DNA of 64,000 nucleotides, from the NCBI GenBank assembly GCA_036705565.1, contig JAUBUY010000036.1. One strand, given 5' to 3'. Below are positions 41,509 to 51,149 of this stretch, one piece after another. Under the pieces are notes generated by a model, which made no database searches, had not been told where the DNA came from, and saw only the letters and a program-made list of their open reading frames with translations. This DNA comes from Microcoleus sp036705565 (GTDB taxonomy: Bacteria > Cyanobacteriota > Cyanobacteriia > Cyanobacteriales > Microcoleaceae). Position 1 is the stretch's first letter; each line of letters opens with the position of its first letter. A program made the translations under genes and the position numbers.

Positions 41509-43140
41509 ATGAGCTACTGCGTAAATCCGGGCTGTCCCCATCCTCAAAACCCTGCTGACTCTATTCTTCAGTGTCAGACTTGCGGCGCGCGGTTATTGCT
41601 GCGCGCTCGCTACCGAGTTATTGAACCGTTAGGACAAGGAGGTTTTGGAGCTACTTTTCTGGCAAAAGACATCTCTTTGCCCGGTCAACCGAGTTGTGTA
41701 GTCAAGCAACTGCGACCCAGTAGTTCGTCGCCGCGAGTTTTAGAAATGGCGCGGGAATTATTCAAGCGAGAGGCAAAAACCCTCGGCCAACTGGGCGACC
41801 ACCCGCAAGTACCGAGGCTGCTAGACTATTTTGAAACCGAACAGCAATTTTACTTAGTTCAAGAGTATGTTAGAGGCTCGACTTTGAAACAAGAAGTCAA
41901 GCACTCAGGCCGTTTCAACGAATCTGACGTTAAAAATTTTCTATTAGAAATTCTGCCAGTAGTGCAATATATCCACAGCCAAGGAGTAATTCACCGAGAC
42001 ATCAAACCCGCAAATATTATTCGCCGAGTTCAAGACGGGCACTTAGTTCTGATTGATTTCGGAGCGGTAAAAGACCAAGTTAGCCAAACAATATTATTAG
42101 ACCCCGCCGACCAAAGCGCCAACACGAAATTTTCAGTCGGCACATTTAGTTTTGCTCCGCCGGAACAAATGGCGCTGCGGCCGATATTTGCCAGCGACAT
42201 CTACGCGGTGGGGATGACTTGCTTGTACTTGTTGACAGGAAAGTCGCCCAAGGATTTAGATTTTGATGGAGTAACCGGCGAAATTGTTTGGCAGCCCCAC
42301 GTTCAGGTCAGCGCATATTTTGCGCGGATTCTCGAAAAAATGCTAAAGCCGATGGTTGGCCACCGCTTCCAATCGGCAGCAGATGTCCTCAGAGCTCTCT
42401 CTGGCGAATTTGAAGACCCAAGTCTTGTCGATGGCTTGGCAACTCAATTCAACGGCTCTTCTCGTACTGTTGAAGAACCGACAATATTTAATGACGAGGG
42501 TTCTTCGTGGTCACCGCCGAGGAGTAAAATTAATCAAGATTTACGATCGAACCACACCCGCGCTGGTAGAACTTCCTTGGGCCAATCTGGGAACACGGGG
42601 ATGCAGCCCAGAGTTTCCCGGACTCTGGCTGAGTCCGGCAGAACTTTCGGAACGGTTGGACATTCTAGCGACAATTTAGCAGCGTCAAAGGTATCGAAAG
42701 TTGCTCCTAAGTGGGACACCAACAGCTTGCGAGCGGCATATTTTAAAGGCAAGCGCGATTTTGCTGACTGCGAACTGTCTGGCCTGCAACTGCAAAAATT
42801 GCAGTTAGCGGGAAGTAATTTTTATCAGGCTAGGTTGGTGAAGGCAAATTTGCAAGCAGCGGATTTGTCGGGGGCGAATTTGGGTCACGCCCGGTTAATT
42901 CAGGCGAATTTGCGAGATGCTAATTTGACTGAGGCTTATTGCAGCACTGCCAATTTTGAAGGGGCGGATTTCCGAGGTGCTGACTTGACGGGGGCTTATT
43001 TGACTAAGGCGAATTTGCGGGGAGCAAATTTGTGCGGGGCGAATCTTACCAACGCTACAGTTTCTGACGAACAACTGGCAATGGCAAAGACCAATTGGCT
43101 TACTGTTAAGCCGGATGGTAAGCGGACTTTTGGATTTTAA
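41509..43140 (+). CDS. spkB: Ser/Thr protein kinase with pentapeptide repeats (SpkB-like)
   Basis: 543 residues. The N-terminus has two Cys pairs (CVNPGC and CQTCGAR) forming a probable zinc ribbon. The Hanks kinase domain spans ~33-300: glycine loop LGQGGFGATFLA, VVKQL Lys, catalytic HRDIKPANII, DFGAVKD, APPEQ. A Ser-rich linker (~310-405) leads to a pentapeptide-repeat helix (~415-525, A(D/N)LxxAN repeats). This domain order matches SpkB of Synechocystis as remembered, a soluble kinase linked to oxidative stress. It starts at ATG 41509 and lies at the head of a signalling island, with the histidine kinases following on the same strand after ~190 bases of repeats. Confidence 0.9.
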   Translation: MSYCVNPGCPHPQNPADSILQCQTCGARLLLRARYRVIEPLGQGGFGATFLAKDISLPGQPSCVVKQLRPSSSSPRVLEMARELFKREAKTLGQLGDHPQVPRLLDYFETEQQFYLVQEYVRGSTLKQEVKHSGRFNESDVKNFLLEILPVVQYIHSQGVIHRDIKPANIIRRVQDGHLVLIDFGAVKDQVSQTILLDPADQSANTKFSVGTFSFAPPEQMALRPIFASDIYAVGMTCLYLLTGKSPKDLDFDGVTGEIVWQPHVQVSAYFARILEKMLKPMVGHRFQSAADVLRALSGEFEDPSLVDGLATQFNGSSRTVEEPTIFNDEGSSWSPPRSKINQDLRSNHTRAGRTSLGQSGNTGMQPRVSRTLAESGRTFGTVGHSSDNLAASKVSKVAPKWDTNSLRAAYFKGKRDFADCELSGLQLQKLQLAGSNFYQARLVKANLQAADLSGANLGHARLIQANLRDANLTEAYCSTANFEGADFRGADLTGAYLTKANLRGANLCGANLTNATVSDEQLAMAKTNWLTVKPDGKRTFGF

Positions 43141-43195
43141 GCAGTCATTTGTCAGTAGTCAGTAGGCAGTAGGCTGTAGGCAGTTGTCATAAGTT

Positions 43196-43236
43196 AACAG
43201 TCAACAGTCAACAGTCAACAGTCAACAGTCAACTCC
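43196..43236. repeat. AACAGTC heptamer array
   Basis: Five to six tandem AACAGTC units, preceded by degenerate CAGTAGGCAGTAGG units. It is a typical short tandemly repeated repetitive sequence of filamentous cyanobacteria. Another array is at 49270-49320. Confidence 0.8.
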
Positions 43237-43327
43237 CCCAGTCAGGTGAGTCGTCAGGAGGAAGTTCGATCGCCGATCGGCCGCCTAAATTAAAAACTAG
43301 GAATGGAGGATTCGATCGCACCTAAAC

Positions 43328-46300
43328 ATGAAACTGCTCAACCGCCGCACTCGAACGCTTCTGTACACCGGCATCCTGGCGCTGGCCTACTTTGTTACCG
43401 GAAAACTCGCAGCGTCGATGCTGGGACTGGTGAAAGCCGAAGCCTCCCCCGTGTGGCCGCCCGCCGGTATTGCTCTAGCGGCACTGCTACTGCAAGGGCG
43501 ACGGATGTGGCCGGGAATTGTCCTCGGTTCAGTGCTGTTAAACTCTACCGGCGGTGTACCGTCGGCTGTCATTGCCACATCGGCCTTTAGCGTCACCCTG
43601 CAAGCGCTGGCTGGAGAGGCTTTGCTGACTTGGAGCGGATTTTCTACTAAACTCGATCGACTGCGAGATGTTCTGGCTTTAGTAGCGGGGGCTGTCATCG
43701 GGTCTACTTTACTAGGCTCTATCCTCGGCAACTTGGGTACGTGCATTTTTGGTTGGGCTCAGTGGAGCAATTTCTCTCGCAACTGGTGGACTACGTGGCT
43801 GGGAGACGGTATGGGAATTTTGATTGTGACGCCTGTGCTCCTGACTTTGAACCACGCGGTTAACAGTTTTAAATTTCCACTCAAACTGAGATGTTTCATT
43901 ATTCTCAATTACTTGTTTAGGAACAGGCAAGATGCCTGTTCCACAAGAGATGAATTTTCTTGTGGAACAGGCATCTTGCCTGTCCTTGATAATGGTGTAA
44001 AATGTGAGATAAAACCTGGGATTATTTCAAGTTTAAAAACATTTTTTAACTGGGACAGTTACCCATCACAAGTTACAAATTATTCCAGGAGATTTTCGGC
44101 AAAGTCAAACCGCTATAATCTTCTATTTTTAATTGTTAATTATTCCGAAATCGCGCTCTGGCTGACTCTCTTGCTGAGCGTGAGCTGGCTGTTTTTTTGC
44201 TCAAAAACACAAGCGGCTATCGCTCTGTATCCGCTGGAGTATCTGCCTTTTCCTCTGATAGTTTGGGCCGCTCTGCGGTTTCAACCGGCAGGAGCGATTT
44301 TTGCTTATTCGATCGTCTCTTACATCGCGATTTGGGGAGCAGTACAGGGAGGCGGCCCGTTTTTGGCCAAAAGCGATAATCTCAAACAGGCGGTTTTATT
44401 TTTACAAGCTTTTACCGGTACGATCGCCCTTGTGGCTCTGATGTTGGCCGCCGCCGTAGCAGAACGCCAGCAAGCGCTCTTTGAGGTGCGCCGCACGGCG
44501 GCCCGGCTGCGCGATCGCGAAGCTAGTTTAGCCAACGCTCAGCGCATCGCTCAGTTGGGAAATTGGGATTTAAATTGCGCCGCCCTCACAGCAACTTACA
44601 ACTGCCAAGAATCCGCAGAACATCATATATCCCATATCGAATTGCGGTGGTCAAACGAACTTTACCGCCTCTTGGGTTTTGCTCCTGGAACTGTCAAACC
44701 GACACCATCCGTTTTTTTGCAAGCTGTACATCCAGAAGACAGAGAATTGGTGGCGCGATCGCAGCGCCAAGCTATGTTGGAACGCCAAGCCTATTGCATT
44801 AACTACCGAATTGTGCTGCCAGATGGCTCCGAACGCACTGTCTGCGAACAGTCGGCAATTGAGTCAGGGGCGATCGCCGCCACAGTCCAAGACGTTACCG
44901 AACGCCACCGCGCGGAAACCGCTTTGCGGGCGTCCTCCGATCGCGATCGCTTGCTCTCAGAAATCGCCCTGCGAATTCGCAACTCCCTCGACCTCGAAGA
45001 AATTCTCAATACTACTGTTGCCGAAGTCCGGCAATTTTTCAAGGCAGACCGCGCTTTCATCGGTATTGTGGACACGGACGGGGTAAATCTTCCTAGCCCG
45101 GTGTACGGTAAGGTTGTGGCTGAGTCTGTGGGAGGCCAATGCCGTTCTCTTTTGGGGTGGGTACTCGCTGACGAGAATCAGCTCGAAAACCAGAAAACTT
45201 TTTATGCTAACAACCGCGTCCGAGCTATCTCCGATACTGCTAGCGTTCAACAGAGCGTTCCAATTGCCCAATTGTACAGCGATTATCAAATTAGAGCGAC
45301 GTTAAATGTGCCGATCTTCCTGGGGGATGAATTGTTCGGGATCTTGGCCGTCAACCAGTGTTCCGGGCCCCGCCAGTGGCAGGAATTTGAAATTGATTTG
45401 TTGGAAAAACTCGCTACCCAAGTGGCGATCGCCCTACAGCAAGCCCAACTTTTGCAGCAGGTAAAAGCTCTCAATGCCAACTTGGAATCTCAAGTGGAGG
45501 AACGCACCCGCCAACTACAGCAAAAAATGCACGAGTTGCAAGAAAGCAACCGCCTGAAAGACCTATTTTTGCACGCAGTTTCTCACAATCTCCGCACTCC
45601 TGTTATGGGAATGTTAATACTGCTGAAAAATTTGCTCAACAAATCGCCCTCTGACTCTCTACAAGATGTTCCGGTTTCTCGATCGATTTTGCAGCGCATC
45701 GTTCAGGCCAGCGAACACCAGTTGACTATGGTTAATACCCTGCTCGACGCTCACGCTAGCGAGGTGAAAGGGATTGTTCTCCATACTGTACCGCTGCATT
45801 TGCCGTCTTTAGCTTCAGCCATTGTTGCCGATTTAGAACCGATGCTGGCCAAAAATCAAGCAACTTTGACGTTTGAAATTCCGGCGGATTTGCCACAAGT
45901 CAATGCCGATCGCCAACACTTGCAGCGGGTGCTAGAAAATCTGTTGACTAATGCTATTAAACACAATCCTCCGGGAGTCAATATAACTTTTAAAGCCGAG
46001 GTAATTGAAGTTGAAACAGCGCTAAGTTATGAAGAAAATTCCCAGGCTTTAACATCTCCAACTACTCAGATTGCCCGCTGTATCGCTAACCGGATACCTG
46101 CTGCGGGCGATCGTCCTAGGATGGGCGAAACCACCCAGAAAAATCAGGAAACCCTGGCCAAATTCAACCTCGACGGCAGTTGCAAAATGCCCCGCTATCA
46201 GGGCCAAATTGGCAATATCGGCAGCAAATTGCCGGGTGTCACCGTAAAAATGGTTCGCTGTACTGTAACAGATAATGGAGTGGGAATCAGCGCCAAACAG

Positions 46301-46501
46301 CGGGAATCTTTGTTTGAACTTTACGTTCAAGACCCTAATAGCCGACAATTAACAGGGTTGGGTTTGGGATTGTACCTCTCCAAGCAAATTATCAAAGCTC
46401 ACGGCGGCTCGATCGGCGTCGAAAGCACTCCCGGCGGTGGTTCGACTTTCTGGTTTTCGCTACCTGTTGTCAACTCGGACGATCGATCTTTGTCAATCTA
46501 A
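43328..46501 (+). CDS. MASE1-PAS-GAF histidine kinase carrying an in-frame repeat
   Basis: 1057 residues. MASE1 membrane sensor ~1-385 (ASPVWPPAGIALAALLL is its signature), a PAS fold ~410-530, GAF ~555-715, a coiled coil, HisKA with phospho-His HAVSHNLRTP (~755) and HATPase (N box LLTNAIKHN, G1 TDNGVGISAK, G2 GLGLGLYLSKQI). Two oddities stand out. Residues ~187-228 (FRNRQDACSTRDEFSCGTGI and flank) are the translated copy of a dispersed element at 43886-44010, set between MASE1 helices. A ~60-residue insertion also sits inside HATPase between N box and G1. The stop codon TAA comes from a TAAAATC repeat. The kinase at 46529 follows in the same direction. No response regulator adjacent. Confidence 0.9.
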   Translation: MKLLNRRTRTLLYTGILALAYFVTGKLAASMLGLVKAEASPVWPPAGIALAALLLQGRRMWPGIVLGSVLLNSTGGVPSAVIATSAFSVTLQALAGEALLTWSGFSTKLDRLRDVLALVAGAVIGSTLLGSILGNLGTCIFGWAQWSNFSRNWWTTWLGDGMGILIVTPVLLTLNHAVNSFKFPLKLRCFIILNYLFRNRQDACSTRDEFSCGTGILPVLDNGVKCEIKPGIISSLKTFFNWDSYPSQVTNYSRRFSAKSNRYNLLFLIVNYSEIALWLTLLLSVSWLFFCSKTQAAIALYPLEYLPFPLIVWAALRFQPAGAIFAYSIVSYIAIWGAVQGGGPFLAKSDNLKQAVLFLQAFTGTIALVALMLAAAVAERQQALFEVRRTAARLRDREASLANAQRIAQLGNWDLNCAALTATYNCQESAEHHISHIELRWSNELYRLLGFAPGTVKPTPSVFLQAVHPEDRELVARSQRQAMLERQAYCINYRIVLPDGSERTVCEQSAIESGAIAATVQDVTERHRAETALRASSDRDRLLSEIALRIRNSLDLEEILNTTVAEVRQFFKADRAFIGIVDTDGVNLPSPVYGKVVAESVGGQCRSLLGWVLADENQLENQKTFYANNRVRAISDTASVQQSVPIAQLYSDYQIRATLNVPIFLGDELFGILAVNQCSGPRQWQEFEIDLLEKLATQVAIALQQAQLLQQVKALNANLESQVEERTRQLQQKMHELQESNRLKDLFLHAVSHNLRTPVMGMLILLKNLLNKSPSDSLQDVPVSRSILQRIVQASEHQLTMVNTLLDAHASEVKGIVLHTVPLHLPSLASAIVADLEPMLAKNQATLTFEIPADLPQVNADRQHLQRVLENLLTNAIKHNPPGVNITFKAEVIEVETALSYEENSQALTSPTTQIARCIANRIPAAGDRPRMGETTQKNQETLAKFNLDGSCKMPRYQGQIGNIGSKLPGVTVKMVRCTVTDNGVGISAKQRESLFELYVQDPNSRQLTGLGLGLYLSKQIIKAHGGSIGVESTPGGGSTFWFSLPVVNSDDRSLSI
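43886..44010. mobile_element. Foldback element translated inside the MASE1 kinase
   Basis: GAGATGTTTCATTATTCTCA, TTAGGAACAGGCAAGATGCC and its inverse GGAACAGGCATCTTGCC, ending GGTGTAAAATGTGAG. It is the same family as 27121 and 28217. Reading stays open through both arms. Confidence 0.85.
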
Positions 46502-46528
46502 AATCTCAAATCTAAAATCTAAAATGAT

Positions 46529-48337
46529 ATGAAGTCTTTGGGCAAGGCAAAATCAGTTCAGGCATTAACAGTTTACGAGGTGTGGCGCGATCGCTTCCTC
46601 CGAGATCGGCTGCGCCCTGCTGTCGGAATTGCCATCTTTTTTGCCTTCACAATAACGGTCTATTTTGTGGGCGAAAGATTCTTAGCTCGCCAGGAGTTTG
46701 AAAGTGTTTATTTGTACACTAGCGCTGCTGTAGAATTGGGTTTGTTGACCTGTTTTGTATTGCAAAAAACCTCCTTTGGACAGCGCTATCCCGGTTTGCT
46801 ATTTTTGGGTTTTTCGTGGTCGCTGACGGTGGTTGTACAGATTGGGCTAGCTGTCGCACAAGTCGGGGACTTACCAATTTTTACCTGGAGTTTAGCGTTT
46901 CTGATCCAAGCTACGCTGATGCCCGTCCGCTGGCGCCTCCACCTAATTTCTCAACTCGGCGTTTTGTTTTGCCACGTCGGGATAAATTTGGTTTTAAATC
47001 TAAGTTTTGCTAAGTATACTGCTTTTAAGTTGACCGGGTTGTACTTGTATTTGTTTTGGTTTTGTTTGATTTGCGATTTGTCGGTTTATTGGTACGAATG
47101 TCTGCAACGGAAAGAGTTTAGTACCAGGCGTGAGTTGGAATCTGCTTACCAGCAGTTGGAGGCGGCGGAGGCGAAGTACCGCAGCATTTTTGAGAATGCG
47201 GGCGAGGGGATTTTTCAAAGCACTCCCGATGGTCGTTATATTACTGCCAATCCAGCTTTGGCGCGGATTTACGGCTGCGATTCCCCGGAAGAAGTGACGA
47301 CAAAGTTTACTGATATTGAGCGGCAGTTGTACGTCGATCCGGCTCGCAGAAATGAGTTTTTGCGATCGATCGAGGAAAGCGGCACAGTATCGGATTTTGA
47401 ATCTAAAATTTACCGCTGTGACGGCAGTATTGTCTGGATTTCCGAGAAGGCGCGGGCGGTACGAGACAGCAGCGGCGCCCTGCTTTATTATGAGGGTTTA
47501 ATTGAGGATATCACGCAGCGCAAACAAGCACAAGAATCGCTACGGCTGTTTATCCACGCTCTTTCTCACGACTTGCGAAACCCGGTAGCGGGAATGTTAA
47601 TGGTACTGAAAAATTGGCAAACGAAAACCGGGGATTCGATCGCAATTCCCCGTTCTATTTTGGAGCGGATGATTCAAGGTAGCGAGCAGCAATTGCGCTT
47701 GATAAATTCGCTGTTGGAAGTTCACGCCGGGGAATTGCGCGGTTTGGTTTTGCACTGCGAATCGGTTGACTTGAAAGCGATAGTTGAAGCTGCTGCGACA
47801 GATTTGGAACCTTTAATGAATGAGGGTAAAGCTACTTTTAAAAATTTATTGCCGGATGATTTGCCAGCCGTGAATGCGGACAAAACTCAGTTGTGGCGTG
47901 TGTTCTCTAATTTAATAGCTAATGCTTTGAAACACAATTTTCCGGGACTGAATTTAACTGTTTCTGCTCAAGTAATTAATGGGGAAAAATTAACTATAAA
48001 TCAAAGCACAGCAAAACAAAACATCGACAAATTACCGATTACTAATCCACAATCCCCCATTACCAATTCCCAATCCCCAATCCCCAATCCCGGAAGTAGG
48101 ATGATTTACTGTACCGTGAAAGATGACGGGGCGGGAATATTGCCGGAACAGTGCGAACATCTTTTTGACCTTTACGTTAGGGGCGATCGATCCCGACACT
48201 CCGTTGGTTTGGGTTTGGGTCTATATCTTTGTCGGCAAATTATTGGTGCTCACGGCGGCCAAATAGGGGTAATTAGCACTCCCGGTGCTGGGGCAAGTTT
48301 TTGGTTTACTTTGCCCCTGGCTGAGAATTTTAGGTAA
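46529..48337 (+). CDS. Membrane PAS histidine kinase
   Basis: 602 residues. Five to six transmembrane helices (~30-200) are followed by a PAS domain (~215-345: YRSIFENAGEGIFQSTPDG, SDFESKIYRCDGSIVWISEKA), HisKA (HALSHDLRNP, ~355) and HATPase (LIANALKHN, DDGAGILPEQ, GLGLGLYLCRQI). The catalytic half closely parallels that of the 43328 kinase (HALSHDLRNPVAGMLMVLKN against HAVSHNLRTPVMGMLILLKN), so the pair probably arose by duplication. Between N box and G1 a low-complexity insert reads ITNPQSPITNSQSPIPNPGS, which is the translated AATCCCCAAT octamer repeat. It starts ATG 46529, 28 bases after the first kinase, with only a TAAAATC array between. Probably cotranscribed. Confidence 0.88.
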   Translation: MKSLGKAKSVQALTVYEVWRDRFLRDRLRPAVGIAIFFAFTITVYFVGERFLARQEFESVYLYTSAAVELGLLTCFVLQKTSFGQRYPGLLFLGFSWSLTVVVQIGLAVAQVGDLPIFTWSLAFLIQATLMPVRWRLHLISQLGVLFCHVGINLVLNLSFAKYTAFKLTGLYLYLFWFCLICDLSVYWYECLQRKEFSTRRELESAYQQLEAAEAKYRSIFENAGEGIFQSTPDGRYITANPALARIYGCDSPEEVTTKFTDIERQLYVDPARRNEFLRSIEESGTVSDFESKIYRCDGSIVWISEKARAVRDSSGALLYYEGLIEDITQRKQAQESLRLFIHALSHDLRNPVAGMLMVLKNWQTKTGDSIAIPRSILERMIQGSEQQLRLINSLLEVHAGELRGLVLHCESVDLKAIVEAAATDLEPLMNEGKATFKNLLPDDLPAVNADKTQLWRVFSNLIANALKHNFPGLNLTVSAQVINGEKLTINQSTAKQNIDKLPITNPQSPITNSQSPIPNPGSRMIYCTVKDDGAGILPEQCEHLFDLYVRGDRSRHSVGLGLGLYLCRQIIGAHGGQIGVISTPGAGASFWFTLPLAENFR

Positions 48338-48652
48338 TTTTTTGGTATTTTAAATTACATTTAATCTAGCAATTGTGCCAAATATTTAGAACGTTATTAA
48401 TTGCTGAAACCATTGCCAAATATGCTTCTTCGTTCTGCAGTGGCTATACTTGTGTTGTGCCGTCGCAGGTTCTTTTTGAGTGCTTCAAGCCAAATCTATC
48501 GCTCGGAATATTGCGCTCGGACTATTGATATTAATTTAAAACCGTGGTATAGTGACCCAAATGTTTTTAAAGGAAAAAATAAATTTCCGATCTTCACATT
48601 TTCTTTAGAAACATCATTTAATCTAGAAAATCTCTAAAACTAGATAAAAAAT
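48338..48652. other. Intergenic region without a credible gene
   Basis: About 315 bases, AT-rich. A 78-codon frame at 48401-48637 has no ribosome site and no recognisable pattern. No repeats seen. Confidence 0.5.
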
Positions 48653-49150
48653 ATGCAATTTATGTTTGTCGAGCAAAGCTCAGAAAATACAGCTAAAGAC
48701 GATGCAGCTAAGTACGACTCAGCTAAATATAACGAGCGGTCGTTCTCAACTTTAATTCGGGCGCTCCGTCTTTCCCAAGGTTACTTTTCTTTCGTTTTAG
48801 TCAACTGCAACTCGCTAGCTTTGCGGCAGCAAATAGTCGATCGGCTGCAAGCAAATTGTCCCGTGAAACCGCGACAACTGTTTTTGCCCAAATCGGCGAC
48901 AACTCTCTACACGACAATCGCAGCAGAAATAGATGGCGAAAAGCCTCCAGCTTTAATGCTCCTCGGTTTGGAATCCGTGGAGCCGATCGATCGATTGCTC
49001 GTTTCTACCAACCTATTATGCAGCGAATTCAGCAAAAAATTTTCCTTTCCCCTCGTCTTTTGGGTGACGGATGAGATCCTGAGAAAAATCATTCGCACCG
49101 CCCCGGATTTATACAATCGAATGACGACAATTAGATTTATCAGTAATTAG
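48653..49150 (+). CDS. Truncated N-terminal module of a large cyanobacterial ATPase/TPR-type protein
   Basis: 165 residues: RSFSTLIRALRLSQGYFSFV, LPKSATTLYTTIAAEIDGEK, PALMLLGLESVEPIDRLLVS, FPLVFWVTDEILRKIIRTAP. I remember this as the first ~150 residues of much larger cyanobacterial proteins in which it precedes TPR or NTPase regions. Here the frame ends at TTIRFISN with a stop, and TAAAATC-type repeats begin 15 bases later. The rest is therefore missing, and this is probably a decayed or minimal version. Soluble, no signal. Same strand as the histidine kinases upstream. Confidence 0.6.
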   Translation: MQFMFVEQSSENTAKDDAAKYDSAKYNERSFSTLIRALRLSQGYFSFVLVNCNSLALRQQIVDRLQANCPVKPRQLFLPKSATTLYTTIAAEIDGEKPPALMLLGLESVEPIDRLLVSTNLLCSEFSKKFSFPLVFWVTDEILRKIIRTAPDLYNRMTTIRFISN

Positions 49151-49164
49151 TAATCAGCCCATCG

Positions 49165-49330
49165 ATTTTAGATTTTAGATTTTAGATTTTAGATTTTAGA
49201 TTTTTAACAGTCAACAGCCCATCGATTTTAGATTTTAGATTTTAGATTTTAGATTTTAGATTTTAGATTTTTAACAGTCAACAGTCAACAGTCAACAGTC
49301 AAAAGCCAACTGTCAACTCTCAACAGTCAA
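49165..49330. repeat. GATTTTA heptamer and AACAGTC arrays
   Basis: Two near-identical blocks, each GCCCATCGATTTTAGATTTT followed by (GATTTTA)n and TTTTTAACAGTCAACAG. The second continues into an AACAGTC array. This is a duplicated composite of two heptamer repeats. Confidence 0.85.
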
Positions 49331-49483
49331 CTGTTAAATTCCGCTTCCCAAATCAGGACTAATTCTCGCGCCGCCGCAGTTCCCTCAGCAGGAAAACTTG
49401 CCAAAAAGTCTTTATCAGCCCCCACGTCGTAAGGCCCTTCCTTAAACTCCAAAATCACAGTATCCTGTGTCAAAGCTACTAAC
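49327..49483 (-). pseudogene. C-terminal fragment of an unidentified gene
   Basis: The minus-strand frame reads LVALTQDTVILEFKEGPYDV, GADKDFLASFPAEGTAAARE, LVLIWEAEFNS and a TGA at 49327. It has no start and is cut at its 5' side where the IS605-type remnant begins (49484). The sequence looks protein-like, but I do not recognise the family. Confidence 0.45.
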
Positions 49484-49875
49484 GTTTGACACTCTCCGGG
49501 CTAAAGCCACGGAGATTCTTAAGACTTAAGTCTTAAACGCGCTGTCAAATCGCATCTACACGCTCGAAACAACTACTTGGACGAGAAGTATTGCTGTTGC
49601 GCTTACTTTTGTTTTTAGATCGCTTTCTGATTCCATCAATAATCCAGTTAGGTACGCTCAACGACTCACTATTACGTGTTTGGACAGGCTCGGCATTGCC
49701 GAGTAGCGATCCAACCCAGGAGTTTCACCTTATGAAATCGTTTCAACACGTAGATGGTTGTTCTTACTTGCCTGTCTAAATTATAAACTTTAGCTGAGGA
49801 TTTATTAGATATTTTAACAAAGTTTTATAATTAAAGCCGTCAAGCTTATGACGGGGCTTCAAACCCAATTTTTTG
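49484..49875 (+). mobile_element. Internally deleted IS200/IS605-type element
   Basis: The left end GTTTGACACTCTCCGGGCTA with an imperfect hairpin is typical of cyanobacterial tnpB-bearing IS605 elements. The right end AAAGCCGTCAAGCTTATGAC, GGGGCTTCAAACCCAATTTTTT has the same plan as the right end of the IsrB element at 21592-21625. The ~340-base interior holds no transposase frame, so it is a non-autonomous derivative. Confidence 0.65.
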
Positions 49876-49925
49876 GTGAACAAATGGGCTAGTCTGGGAT
49901 CATCGTTATCAGCATCTCTTGACAC

Positions 49926-51149
49926 ATGGAAATCGCAACTCAGGTGCGTATCACTAAGGCAATGCGTTTGTCAAGTATCTTTAGAAAAAGTATTAGCCCG
50001 ATCGCCCTTTTGACTATTCTAGTCTGCGCCAATACCGTTTTTGCATCTGAACCGACGGCGGCACTGTTGGTTCAGCAGCAATTCTCACAGCAGCAACTTA
50101 AAGAAGAAATTCGCGATCGAGTTCAAGAAGAAGTTGACATTGCCTTCGGGCGCACGGCGGTACTGCTTAACGGGCTGGTAATTGCCCTAACTTTGTTTCC
50201 GGCAGCAGCCGGAGTCGGGGTTTGGTTTCTGTTGAGCAAATTGTCCAAGCAGACAACAATTGCCCGCCAAGAAATTGAAAGTCTCCATTACGATACAATC
50301 TCTCAATTAAAACTATTAATTTCCGACGCTGAAACTATCTTAGGCGAAATTCAACACCAAAATCACTCGGCAGAGGCAGAAACAGACCTTTTATTCCCCG
50401 ATGCCCAAATTCAAGAATTTGCTCCGGTTAACTATGGCAATTACCAACAGCTATTGACGGCCGCCGACTATGCTAAACAGGGAGATGCTTGTTTCTTTGA
50501 AAACCGTTATCAAGATGCGATCGCAGCTTACGATCGGGCCCTGCAAATTCAGCCGGATTTAGCCGATACTTGGAATAACCGAGGAGTAGTGCTCACAAGA
50601 ATGCAGCGGTATCCAGAGGCGATCGCCTCCTACGAACAAGCTACTACAATTCGCCCCAATTATCCCGATGCTTGGAACAATCGAGGCGTGGTATTGTTGG
50701 AGTTGCAGAAGTACCAGGAGGCGATCGGCTGTTACGAACAGGCAATTCAAGCCAAACCCGATTATGCCGATGCTTGGAACAACCGAGGCGTTGCGTTTTC
50801 CAAAATGCAGGAGTACGAACAAGCAGTAATTTCTTACAATCAAGCCCTACAAATTAAAAATGATTATACTGACGCTTGGAACAATCGAGGCGTTGCACTC
50901 TCCAAATTGCAAAAATACGAAGCTGCGATCGCATCCTACGACAATGCGGCTAAAATCCGGCCTGACTTTTACAGAATTTGGTACAACAAAGCCCGATGTT
51001 ATGCACTACAAGGTAAAATTGAATTAGCCATTGAAAATTTAAAGCGCGCCCTCAATCTCAATCCCAATGTGTGTAAAGAGTTGGCAAAAAGTGAAGCTGA
51101 TTTGGAGAAGATTCGCGAACACGACGCATTCAAGCAGTTGATTAATTGA
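49926..51149 (+). CDS. Membrane-anchored TPR protein
   Basis: 407 residues. An N-terminal hydrophobic stretch (~22-42, ISPIALLTILVCANTVFA) resembles a signal peptide, and a second helix (~78-102, TAVLLNGLVIALTLFPAAAG) anchors it. About 105-170 is a coiled linker. From ~178 there are six to seven TPR units, each with a conserved D-A/T-W-N-N-R-G-V core (DAWNNRGVVLLELQKYQEAI, DAWNNRGVAFSKMQEYEQAV). TPR arrays mediate protein contacts; the partner is unknown. It lies between the histidine kinases and the giant kinase/phosphatase, convergent with the latter. No catalytic domain. Intact. Confidence 0.88.
   Translation: MEIATQVRITKAMRLSSIFRKSISPIALLTILVCANTVFASEPTAALLVQQQFSQQQLKEEIRDRVQEEVDIAFGRTAVLLNGLVIALTLFPAAAGVGVWFLLSKLSKQTTIARQEIESLHYDTISQLKLLISDAETILGEIQHQNHSAEAETDLLFPDAQIQEFAPVNYGNYQQLLTAADYAKQGDACFFENRYQDAIAAYDRALQIQPDLADTWNNRGVVLTRMQRYPEAIASYEQATTIRPNYPDAWNNRGVVLLELQKYQEAIGCYEQAIQAKPDYADAWNNRGVAFSKMQEYEQAVISYNQALQIKNDYTDAWNNRGVALSKLQKYEAAIASYDNAAKIRPDFYRIWYNKARCYALQGKIELAIENLKRALNLNPNVCKELAKSEADLEKIREHDAFKQLIN

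Noticed and set aside
48401..48637. 78-codon frame
   Set aside because: No ribosome site, no domain, odd composition.
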